This document shows positions 1 through 5,154 of a DNA stretch of 5,154 nt, one piece after another. Source of the DNA: Caldora sp. SIO3E6 (lineage in GTDB: Bacteria > Cyanobacteriota > Cyanobacteriia > Cyanobacteriales > Coleofasciculaceae); assembly GCA_010672185.1 (NCBI GenBank), contig JAAHHL010000024.1, positions 1-5,154 of the forward strand, read 5' to 3'. The notes beneath the pieces were generated by a model. It was not told where the DNA came from. It saw only the letters and a list, made by a program, of their open reading frames with translations, and searched no databases. Each line of letters opens with the position of its first letter. Within the stretch, counting starts at the first letter, position 1. The translations under genes and the position numbers were made by a program.

Positions 1-1
1 A

Positions 2-176
2 GGCAGAGGGCAGAAGGCAGGAGGCAGGAGGCAGAAGGCAGAAGGCAGGAGGCAGGAGGCAGGAGGCAGAAGGCAGGAGGCAGGAGGCAGGAGGCAGAAG
101 GCAGGAGGCAGGAGGCAGAAGGCAGGAGGCAGGAGGCAGAAGGCAGGAGGCAGAAGGCAGGAGGCAGGAGGCAGGA
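2..176. repeat. 25-unit heptad array, ggcagga/ggcagaa
   Basis: Twenty-five consecutive 7-bp units without a slipped base. The first reads ggcagag; the rest are ggcagga or ggcagaa in an irregular mix. The array may continue beyond the left edge. The plus strand is almost entirely purine plus one C per unit, so there is strong strand asymmetry. A reading frame crossing it would cycle every seven codons, but no convincing gene uses it here. The same family reappears in inverse orientation inside the coding sequence at 2284-2311. Confidence 0.97.
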
Positions 177-189
177 GCGAAGTACATCC

Positions 190-266
190 AATTCCCAATT
201 CCCAATTCCCAATTCCCAATTCCCAATTCCCAATTCCCAATTCCCAATTCCCAATTCCCAATTCCC
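190..266. repeat. 11-unit heptad array, aattccc
   Basis: Eleven identical 7-bp units (aattccc) with no variation, separated from the preceding array by a 13-bp spacer (177-189). Perfect identity suggests recent expansion or homogenisation. On the minus strand it reads gggaatt, the same family as 1910-2000 in the opposite orientation. It begins 4 bp beyond the stop codon of the minus-strand gene, so it would lie in that gene's 3' untranslated region. The runs of three G separated by four bases on the minus strand could form G-quadruplexes. Confidence 0.97.
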
Positions 267-270
267 CATA

Positions 271-1494
271 CTACAACAAATGTACCGAACCAAGGTTGGT
301 ACTAAAGGCTACATTGAGGTTTTCTAGAGAGTCAACCAACCAATTAACTTTGTCATTGTTACAAGCTTCGTAGTGGTTAAACAGAATAGCAAACCGCTGT
401 TCTAAGTAAAACTGAACTTGTTTACAAAGCAACACAATTTTTAACAATAGACCGATGGTGGGAGTAATTCCCAGGTTACAAGTAAGGTCTCCAAAAATAT
501 AGTGAGTTGGTTGTTGGGGACTTTCCACTATAAGAAAATTCAATAAATTTTGACAAGTTCCCAACAAAAGCACGTCACTGAGTTTTTGGCTATCATTCTC
601 AGGTAAGGTATTTTGCAGTTGTTGATATAATTTCTGACCAAACTGACCACTGCTATATTTCGGATCAATCGAAGCAGTTAGGTATTCGTGGAACTCCTGT
701 TTAAAAACCCGGTAAGAAGGAGTCCAACGGCTGTAAGTGCGGAACTGTTCTGCTAAGTCCCGATAGGTATTGGAACCGTCAATTTTTCCTGTAAACTGCT
801 TAATGGCAACATTCAGTTGCTCGTTGCTCAATAAGGTAGGATTTTTCCCTGACCGGGAATGCTTGGGCAACTGCTGATAGGTAATATATTTAGCTAAATT
901 AACTTCAAATTGCTGTTTGGCTCGGCTGCTCATTACCTTGACCTTTTGCCGCTGCTCATTAGTACTATCATCAGTTAGCAGGCAATGTTCGTAGAGACAG
1001 GGATATCGAGGCATTAAGGTGATTAAAGGTTTGGTTTCAGCCTTGCCTCCATCTTCATTCTTGGGAGAAAGGACATGAGCCAGTTGCCGCAGAGACCGAT
1101 ATTGCTCAGATTTGGTAAAATTAGTGACTAACTCCCGCAGACGTTGAGTTGTCCGAGTACGAGCTGAGCTAGCTGGCAAATTTTCCAATTGTTCTATTAA
1201 TTGGGGAATAGCACCTTGAAATTTCGGTTGATTCAGCCATTGGTTGATCAGAATATAGCAGCTGCGGTTAAGGATAAATTTAAATTCCCTCTCGGCAAAA
1301 TCTGCAAAGACAATTTTTTCTAAAGCAAGGCATACTTCTGGATTGGAGTATCCAAATCCCTCAATAAATAGTTGACGAAAGTGCTCAATCAAAGTATGGG
1401 GAGATTCCTCTTGGACACGATCCCCTAAATGAGCGTACAGTATTTGTTCTTCTAACGTTGCTTGTCGATTGTAGTATTTCAACCAAGAATCCAT
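271..1494 (-). CDS. Conserved-looking cyanobacterial protein of unknown function
   Basis: An intact reading frame of 407 residues from an ATG at 1494 to a TAG at 271-273. The product begins MDSWLKYYNRQAT and looks soluble: I see no signal peptide or convincing membrane span. The N-terminal third is rich in amphipathic helices (for example DFAEREFKFILNRSCYILI). A Lys/Arg/Gln-rich middle follows, and a more hydrophobic helical C-terminal part contains LLLKIVLLCKQVQFYLEQRF. I cannot assign a catalytic motif or named domain; it resembles uncharacterised proteins shared among cyanobacteria, an unverified impression. An in-frame GTG at 1512 would add six residues. I prefer the ATG because a G-rich stretch lies 11 nt upstream and the candidate promoter would place the transcript start only a few bases before the GTG. 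It is divergent from the barrel gene and apparently monocistronic. The heptad array at 190-266 sits 4 bp past the stop, so the C-terminus may have been altered by array growth. Confidence 0.8.
   Translation of the reverse strand: MDSWLKYYNRQATLEEQILYAHLGDRVQEESPHTLIEHFRQLFIEGFGYSNPEVCLALEKIVFADFAEREFKFILNRSCYILINQWLNQPKFQGAIPQLIEQLENLPASSARTRTTQRLRELVTNFTKSEQYRSLRQLAHVLSPKNEDGGKAETKPLITLMPRYPCLYEHCLLTDDSTNEQRQKVKVMSSRAKQQFEVNLAKYITYQQLPKHSRSGKNPTLLSNEQLNVAIKQFTGKIDGSNTYRDLAEQFRTYSRWTPSYRVFKQEFHEYLTASIDPKYSSGQFGQKLYQQLQNTLPENDSQKLSDVLLLGTCQNLLNFLIVESPQQPTHYIFGDLTCNLGITPTIGLLLKIVLLCKQVQFYLEQRFAILFNHYEACNNDKVNWLVDSLENLNVAFSTNLGSVHLL
282..302 (-). terminator. weak hairpin near the stop of the minus-strand gene
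   Basis: GTACC (282-286) pairs with GGTAC (298-302). An inner AACC/GGTT stem lies between them with one unpaired base. The hairpin falls in the last codons of the minus-strand gene and is followed on that strand by a T-rich stretch leading into the stop codon. It could act as a weak terminator, but the tail is not a clean T run and the stem is coding, so chance is possible. Confidence 0.2.
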
Positions 1495-1523
1495 CGTAGT
1501 TAGCACCCCCACATCTTAAACAT

Positions 1524-1553
1524 AGGATATGAAATAAAAGCGAAACCTGACAA
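1524..1553 (-). promoter_or_regulatory. candidate sigma70-type promoter of the minus-strand gene
   Basis: Read on the minus strand, TTGTCA (1553-1548, five of six matches to TTGACA) and TATCCT (1529-1524, four of six matches to TATAAT) are separated by 18 bp. Transcription would start near 1517, giving a leader of about 20 nt before the ATG at 1494. The -10 element is weak, so this is a plausible prediction only. Confidence 0.35.
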
Positions 1554-1798
1554 ACATTTATTTTTGCTGGGTATCTATTTTCTTCTTCACTTTTTCCTTG
1601 AAAATTTATGCAAATAGCAACAGGACTTAAGGAAAGGCAGAAGGTTAAGAGCGGATGAAGGACTTTTCCTCTATACTCTTGTGTCTTCTATTCTGCTGCC
1701 TTACAAGGTAATAGTCTTGTTGAAGATGATTATTTTTGAATCTCTATTCAACTATAACAATATAGCAAAGTGTGACTCAAATCTTATGCTTTTTGGCT

Positions 1799-1806
1799 GC
1801 GATCGC
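1799..1806. other. HIP1 octamer GCGATCGC
   Basis: An exact copy of the highly iterated palindrome GCGATCGC, which is over-represented in many cyanobacterial genomes. It supports a cyanobacterial source. A one-mismatch version (gcgatcgg) occurs near 3409 inside the barrel gene. No specific local function is implied. Confidence 0.85.
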
Positions 1807-1909
1807 GTAAAATATTAGCTTTTGCTGATTTGTATTATTTTTTACACGTCTTGTTTGTATCAAAAATCACTTTACTGCGGTGAAAAACTACGAAAATACC
1901 GATCAAATT

Positions 1910-2000
1910 GGGGAATGGGGAATGGGGAATGGGGAATGGGGAATGGGGAATTGGGAATTGGGAATTGGGAATGGGGAATTGGGAATTGGGAATTGGGAAT
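1910..2000. repeat. 13-unit heptad array, ggggaat/tgggaat
   Basis: Exactly thirteen 7-bp units in perfect phase: six ggggaat, three tgggaat, one ggggaat, three tgggaat. The blocky order of variants suggests growth by slippage or unequal exchange. It is the inverse complement of the 190-266 family, so the minus-strand gene is flanked by inverted copies. Runs of three or four G spaced by three or four bases fit the usual G-quadruplex pattern on the plus strand. Confidence 0.97.
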
Positions 2001-2014
2001 TGATATATTTAATT

Positions 2015-2095
2015 CCCCCTTGTCCCCCTTGTCTCCCTTGTCCCCCTTGTCTCCCTTGTCCCCCTTGTCCCCCTTGTCCCCCTTGTCTCCCTTGT
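2015..2095. repeat. 9-unit 9-mer array, cccccttgt/ctcccttgt
   Basis: Nine exact 9-bp units, alternating irregularly between cccccttgt and ctcccttgt. A 14-bp A/T-rich spacer (2001-2014) separates it from the preceding heptad array. The ctcccttgt variant is the inverse complement of the gggagacaa array at 5053-5154 (circularly permuted), so inverted copies bracket the barrel-nrtP unit. Because nine is divisible by three, it translates as repeated Pro-Leu-Ser in one frame, which explains a spurious open frame. Confidence 0.97.
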
Positions 2096-2097
2096 CG

Positions 2098-2125
2098 ATG
2101 ACAACAGCTAGAACAAAGCTATGAT
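2098..2125 (+). promoter_or_regulatory. candidate promoter of the barrel gene
   Basis: ATGACA (2098-2103, five of six matches to TTGACA) and TATGAT (2120-2125, five of six matches to TATAAT) are separated by 16 bp. Transcription would start near 2132, giving a leader of about 40 nt before the ATG at 2173. The -35 begins only two bases after the end of the 9-mer array, so changes in array length would alter the DNA directly upstream. No strong Shine-Dalgarno sequence is seen before 2173. Confidence 0.4.
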
Positions 2126-2172
2126 TGTGGAATGGAGTGCATCTCTCCTAGTAGTCTCAAGCGTAGATTTTG

Positions 2173-3549
2173 ATGAGCCAACCAGCCTTGAAGCTCTTCC
2201 TCGGCATCCTCTTAGTACAGCTTGGCAAAAATAACCCGTCAGTTAAAAAAGGTGAAAAAGCTTCCCTTCCAAGCTTTCTTTCCTTCTGCCTTTTGCCTCC
2301 TGCCTTCTGCCTTCTTGCACTAGCTGGGATGTTCCCTGATAACCTCGCTGCACAAACAACAGAGGCAGAAACTGCTCCTCCTCAATCAACAGGTTCTGCT
2401 GCTGACTTGGAAATTACCCCTCGTGTGGGAGCTGGTTATAATAGTTCTGCTGCTGGTCATGATGGCTTTGGTCGCTTTGAGAGTTTTGTTCCCCTGTTGC
2501 AGAATCCTGGTAAGGATCTGCTTTTCCTTGAAGGGCGCTTGTTGTTAGATAATGGTGCTAACGTGGGAGGGAATATCCTGGTGGGCTATCGTGGCTTTAG
2601 CCCAGAATTGAACCGCTCCTTTGGTGGTTATGTTGGTTACGATAATCGGGATACTGGTGATAGTACTTTCCATCAGATAGGGTTGGGATTGGAAAGTTTG
2701 GGAGAAATTTGGGACTTGCGTCTCAATGGCTACATCCCTGTGGGAGATACTCGTCAGGTGGTAGCTAGTAGTACTTTTGATACAGGTTTTCAATTAGCAG
2801 GTTCTCCAATTTTCCAAGGCAACTCCTTGTTATTGCCAACAGAAAGAATCTTCCGCAGCACCACTATCCAAGAAGCCGCGATGAGTGGATTGGATTTTGA
2901 GCTGGGAGCAAAAATAGCTGAGTTTGCTAATGGGGGAGAGGTGCGGGGTTATGGGGGAGTTTACTATTACGATGCTTCCGGTTCTCCGAGTACGGTGGGA
3001 GGAAAGCTGAGGGTAGAAGTTCGCCCTACAGATTACCTCAATCTGGGTTTGGGATTACAGCACGATGACTTGTTTGGAACGAATATCCTGTTTACTGTAG
3101 GGGGAACTTTCCCCAGTACTCGTCCCTCTGGTTATCAAAAAGAGCCGGATCAACCAGAATCAATATGGGCAAGGATGGGAGAATCAGTATCTCGTACTGC
3201 CTCTATTGTAGTAGACCAGCAGGTAGAGTCGGTCTCCTTTACTGAACAGTCTAATCTGGTGGCAACCAATGCCGCTACAGGACAACCTTGGGTATTTGTT
3301 CATGTAACAGAAGGTGGTAATAGTGACGGTACGTTTGAGAGTCCCTTTGGTACGGTACGAGAGGGGGTAGGAGTTGCTCAGTCGGATGGTAACTATATAG
3401 TATATGTGCGATCGGGAGCCGCTTCGGGAGATACTGGTCCAATTACGATTCCTGCTTTAGTACAACTATTGTCAGCAGGAGTCTTGCAACAATCGTATCT
3501 TACATCTGACCTGGTTTGCCTTCTTTCTCTCCTTCGTGGTGTGGTTTAA
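2173..3549 (+). CDS. 3'-truncated inverse-autotransporter-like outer-membrane protein
   Basis: A 458-residue frame from ATG 2173 (the preceding in-frame TTG at 2170 is less likely) to TAA at 3547-3549. Residues 1-60 form an unusual signal region: a hydrophobic stretch (about 5-18), a lysine-rich piece (about 19-30), a second hydrophobic core (about 34-52) and a possible cleavage site near NLAA-QTT. Residues about 78-312 show alternating aromatic and glycine-rich strands (ILVGYRGFSPELNRSFGGYVGYDNR, split here as ILVGYRGF and FGGYVGYDNR; later VRGYGGVYYY) typical of the inverse-autotransporter (intimin/invasin-type) beta-barrel. A linker follows (about 325-370, with RTASIVVDQQ), then the start of a probable right-handed beta-helix passenger (VFVHVTEGGNSDGTFESPFGTV, about 374-395, in short: GTFESPFGTV). 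Family resemblance stops near Q440; the last 18 residues (SYLTSDLVCLLSLLRGVV) are out-of-frame nrtP sequence. Relatives normally continue with a long surface passenger, so this is a broken gene that may still yield a barrel. Confidence 0.75.
   Translation: MSQPALKLFLGILLVQLGKNNPSVKKGEKASLPSFLSFCLLPPAFCLLALAGMFPDNLAAQTTEAETAPPQSTGSAADLEITPRVGAGYNSSAAGHDGFGRFESFVPLLQNPGKDLLFLEGRLLLDNGANVGGNILVGYRGFSPELNRSFGGYVGYDNRDTGDSTFHQIGLGLESLGEIWDLRLNGYIPVGDTRQVVASSTFDTGFQLAGSPIFQGNSLLLPTERIFRSTTIQEAAMSGLDFELGAKIAEFANGGEVRGYGGVYYYDASGSPSTVGGKLRVEVRPTDYLNLGLGLQHDDLFGTNILFTVGGTFPSTRPSGYQKEPDQPESIWARMGESVSRTASIVVDQQVESVSFTEQSNLVATNAATGQPWVFVHVTEGGNSDGTFESPFGTVREGVGVAQSDGNYIVYVRSGAASGDTGPITIPALVQLLSAGVLQQSYLTSDLVCLLSLLRGVV
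2284..2311 (+). repeat. four heptads inside the signal-peptide coding sequence
   Basis: Four in-phase 7-bp units (ttctgcc, ttttgcc, tcctgcc, ttctgcc), with a decayed fifth (ttcttgc, 2312-2318). They are the inverse complement of the array at 2-176. They encode residues 38-47 (FCLLPPAFCL), and the 21-bp protein-level period shows as FCLLPPA followed by FCLLALA. The flanking lysine-rich stretch and the preceding hydrophobic run suggest insertion into an older signal peptide, with the frame kept. Confidence 0.85.
3461..3549 (+). other. breakpoint joining the barrel gene and nrtP, with overlapping frames
   Basis: Up to about 3492 the sequence encodes barrel-protein passenger (LLSAGVLQQ). From about 3494 the +1-shifted frame encodes NrtP TM1 (RILHLTWFAFFLSFVV, continuing WFNFAPLA). 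The nrtP frame is closed by a TAG at 3458-3460 and contains no ATG before the GTG codons at 3536 and 3539. The barrel frame stops at 3547-3549, so it overlaps a GTG-3536 start by 14 bp. The join itself contains no array unit, insertion sequence or target duplication that I can see. A deletion, an ectopic recombination or a misassembly would all produce it. Confidence 0.85.
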
Positions 3550-4981
3550 CTTTGCACCTCTAGCTACGGCAGTAAAGGAAGACTTTGGTCTAGAGATAGG
3601 ACAAGTCAGAACAATCGCTATTTGTAACGTTGCTCTAACAGTACCAGCCCGAATTATCATCGGTATGCTGTTAGATAAGTATGGACCGAGGATTACCTAC
3701 TCACTGCTGTTAATGTATGCGGCAATTCCCTGCATTAGCTTCGCTCTGGCACAAAACTTCAGCCAGTTGGTGATTAGCCGTTTAGCATTGAGTATCGTTG
3801 GTGCTGGTTTTGTTATTGGCATCCGCATGGTTGCTGAGTGGTTCCCACCCAAGGATATTGGTTTAGCGGAAGGGATATACGGTGGCTGGGGTAACTTCGG
3901 TTCAGCGGCTTCCGCCTTTACCTTACCTACAATTGCTGCCATCCTGGCTTTTAGCGGGGGTAGCATCATCAACTGGCGCCTTTCGATCGCTCTGACGGGA
4001 ATTATTGCAGCTGTATATGGAGTAATCTACTTCTTTAGCGTCCAAGATACACCTCCTGGCAAGGTTTATCAAAAACCACAAAGAACCTCTGGAATCGAAG
4101 TCACTACCAAGAAGGATTTCTGGTTCCTGATGCTAATGAATGTTCCCCTAATTGGTATTCTCTGTGTTCTGGCTTGGCGCTTGACTAAGGTTGGTTTCCT
4201 CGACCAAACTCAACTCTACCTCGTCTGGGCTTGTTTAGTTGGTCTTTACCTATTCCAAGCTTACGGTTGCTGGCAGGTTAACAAAGACCTATTACTGGGA
4301 AATAAGCGCTATCCCCCTGAAGAGCGTTACAACTTTAGCCAGGTTGCGATCCTCGAATTAACCTACATTGTGAACTTCGGTTCTGAGCTAGCAGTTGTTT
4401 CCATGCTGCCTGCCTTCTTTGAGCTTACCTTCGGTTTGAGTAAACAGGCTGCTGGGATGATTGCCGCTAGTTATGCTTTCATGAACTTGGTATCTCGTCC
4501 TGGAGGTGGTTTGATCTCCGACAAACTGGGTAGCCGTAAGAATACTATGGCAGTACTGACTGCTGGTATGGGAATTGGCTATCTGATGATGAGTACTGTT
4601 AATGGTAATTGGTTCTTGCCAGCTGCTGTACTTCTAACCATGTGTTGCTCCTTCTTTGTGCAGGCAGCAGAGGGTTCTACTTTCGCCATTGTGCCTCTGA
4701 TTAAGCGTCGGGTAACTGGTCAGATTGCTGGTAACGTTGGTGCTTACGGTAATGTGGGAGCTGTAGCTTACCTGACGATCTTCAGCTTGTTACCGGAGGG
4801 AGATGTGGGTAACCGGATTTTCTTCCAAGTTCTAGGGAGTGCAGCCATGGTTGTTGCCTTCCTCTGCTGGTTTGTTCTTAAGGAACCCAAAGGCTCCTTT
4901 GCTGAACATCATGAAGGTGAAGAAGATTACGTTGCTCCAAGTATGCAACCAGAAGGTTCATCAGTTAACTCAGGAATGTAA
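3536..4981 (+). CDS. nrtP: Nitrate/nitrite permease NrtP, 5'-truncated (possible pseudogene)
   Basis: A major facilitator superfamily transporter of the nitrate/nitrite porter family, which imports nitrate across the inner membrane for assimilation. Numbering from GTG 3536 (481 residues): the loop 2-3 motif GMLLDKYGPR (43-52) and its second-half counterpart GLISDKLGSR (325-334); arginines R39 in VPAR and R321 in SRPGG, which by position correspond to the substrate-binding arginines of NarK-type proteins; and the two nitrate signatures GGWGNFG (116-122) and GNVGAYGNVGA (399-409). An acidic tail (about 459-465) ends the protein. Clear NrtP homology extends upstream to about 3494, giving 14 more residues, but no ATG, GTG or TTG start exists there and roughly a dozen usual N-terminal residues are absent. 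A start at 3536 halves TM1 and has no Shine-Dalgarno sequence, so expression would rely on coupling to the terminating upstream frame. The usual NtcA-type promoter is not present. The body has no internal stop or frameshift, suggesting a recent break or an assembly artefact. Confidence 0.9.
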   Translation: MVWFNFAPLATAVKEDFGLEIGQVRTIAICNVALTVPARIIIGMLLDKYGPRITYSLLLMYAAIPCISFALAQNFSQLVISRLALSIVGAGFVIGIRMVAEWFPPKDIGLAEGIYGGWGNFGSAASAFTLPTIAAILAFSGGSIINWRLSIALTGIIAAVYGVIYFFSVQDTPPGKVYQKPQRTSGIEVTTKKDFWFLMLMNVPLIGILCVLAWRLTKVGFLDQTQLYLVWACLVGLYLFQAYGCWQVNKDLLLGNKRYPPEERYNFSQVAILELTYIVNFGSELAVVSMLPAFFELTFGLSKQAAGMIAASYAFMNLVSRPGGGLISDKLGSRKNTMAVLTAGMGIGYLMMSTVNGNWFLPAAVLLTMCCSFFVQAAEGSTFAIVPLIKRRVTGQIAGNVGAYGNVGAVAYLTIFSLLPEGDVGNRIFFQVLGSAAMVVAFLCWFVLKEPKGSFAEHHEGEEDYVAPSMQPEGSSVNSGM

Positions 4982-5006
4982 TCAGGCGCTATCGCCATTC
5001 TGAGTA

Positions 5007-5031
5007 GGGGTACGGTATACCGTACCCCAAT
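5007..5031 (+). terminator. perfect 22-bp palindrome, probable terminator hairpin
   Basis: A perfect palindrome at 5007-5028, foldable as 9-bp arms GGGGTACGG and CCGTACCCC around a TATA loop. It begins 25 bp after the nrtP stop and is followed by AATTTATAG. The stem is GC-rich and well placed, but the T tract is poor, so it may be a weak or bidirectional terminator or an mRNA 3'-end stabiliser. A symmetric protein-binding site is also possible. Confidence 0.55.
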
Positions 5032-5042
5032 TTATAGAGATT

Positions 5043-5154
5043 GGGAAGATAAGGGAGACAAGGGAGATAAGGGAGACAAGGGAGACAAGGGAGACAAGGG
5101 AGACAAGGGAGATAAGGGAGACAAGGGAGACAAGGGAGATAAGGGAGACAAGGA
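5043..5154. repeat. 9-mer array, gggagacaa/gggagataa, running off the right edge
   Basis: After one irregular 10-bp unit (gggaagataa, 5043-5052) come eleven exact 9-bp units (5053-5151), gggagacaa with occasional gggagataa, then the start of another unit at the edge. It is the inverse complement of the 2015-2095 family. Runs of three G separated by six bases could form long-loop G-quadruplexes. The array's true end and any following gene are outside the window. Confidence 0.97.

Larger units (their letters stand above)
1513..2172. other. gene-poor divergent intergenic region
   Basis: About 660 bp between divergent genes with no convincing gene. It holds the candidate minus-strand promoter, an A/T-rich stretch, a solo heptad-like unit (ggcagaa, 1636-1642), a small dyad (TTGAAT-CTCT-ATTCAA, 1736-1751), a HIP1 octamer, two tandem arrays and a candidate plus-strand promoter. 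The open frames across 1822-2124 mostly translate the arrays into low-complexity cycles such as Pro-Leu-Ser and are not accepted as genes. No tRNA, other structured RNA or transposon end was recognised. Confidence 0.75.

Noticed and set aside
2..266. CRISPR array
   Set aside because: The units are 7 bp and directly adjacent, with no unique spacers and no cas genes.
1736..1751. Dyad TTGAAT-CTCT-ATTCAA as an operator
   Set aside because: Six-bp arms in A/T-rich DNA are expected by chance, and no promoter is clearly associated.
1822..2124. Two overlapping plus-strand open frames (1822-2124 and 1880-2101)
   Set aside because: Most of their length is translated heptad and 9-mer array (Gly-Asn-Trp-Glu-like cycles and Pro-Leu-Ser or Pro-Cys-Leu cycles). 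They lack ribosome sites and recognisable domains.
2170..2172. TTG start for the barrel gene
   Set aside because: An ATG follows immediately at 2173 and is the more likely initiator; the difference is one residue.
2545..2793. Minus-strand open frame within the barrel gene
   Set aside because: It lies wholly antisense to a convincing beta-barrel coding region and its product shows no recognisable feature.
3461..3549. Programmed frameshift making a barrel-NrtP fusion protein
   Set aside because: No slippery sequence or downstream structure is evident, and joining an outer-membrane barrel to an inner-membrane transporter makes no topological sense.
3472..3972. Minus-strand open frames at 3472-3660 and 3697-3972
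   Set aside because: Both are antisense to nrtP, whose sequence is strongly family-like; they are frame shadows.
5007..5028. NtcA-binding site in the palindrome
   Set aside because: The palindrome contains GTA and TAC, but the spacing is ten bases rather than the eight of GTAN8TAC, and it lies downstream of nrtP rather than upstream.

Overview
The window looks like cyanobacterial accessory or edge-of-operon DNA. It encodes an NrtP-type nitrate permease of the kind found in marine cyanobacteria, carries one HIP1 octamer (GCGATCGC), and has a cyanobacterial-style outer-membrane beta-barrel protein. It is also full of 7-bp and 9-bp tandem repeats. Long heptad arrays of this type are, from memory, common in large-genome filamentous cyanobacteria such as Moorena or Lyngbya relatives. 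That placement is an impression and has not been checked by a search.

Layout from left to right: (i) 2-176, a 25-unit heptad array (ggcagga/ggcagaa), then 190-266, an 11-unit heptad array (aattccc). (ii) 271-1494 on the minus strand, a soluble conserved-looking protein of unknown function whose stop codon lies 4 bp from the second array. (iii) 1513-2172, a gene-poor stretch with a candidate promoter for the minus-strand gene, a HIP1 site, a 13-unit gggaat-type heptad array (inverse complement of the 190-266 family) and a 9-unit 9-mer array (cccccttgt/ctcccttgt), followed directly by a candidate promoter for the next gene. (iv) 2173-3549 on the plus strand, the N-terminal part of an inverse-autotransporter-like outer-membrane protein, broken at about residue 440. 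(v) Immediately fused out of frame, nrtP (3494/3536-4981), missing its normal start codon and the first residues of TM1. (vi) 5007-5028, a perfect 22-bp palindrome, probably a terminator hairpin. (vii) 5043-5154, a 9-mer array (gggagacaa) that is the inverse complement of the 2015-2095 array and runs off the right edge.

The main result is the breakpoint near 3493. An outer-membrane barrel gene that has lost its passenger is joined to a nitrate permease gene that has lost its promoter, ribosome site and start codon. The two reading frames overlap, so NrtP could be made only by read-through transcription and translational coupling, if at all. An assembly chimera is a serious alternative.

The second result concerns the repeats. 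Arrays of the same family occur in opposite orientation on either side of each transcription unit, and four degenerate heptads of the family at 2-176 lie inside the barrel gene, where they encode the hydrophobic core of its signal peptide. I see no CRISPR array, RNA gene, transposase or defence system.
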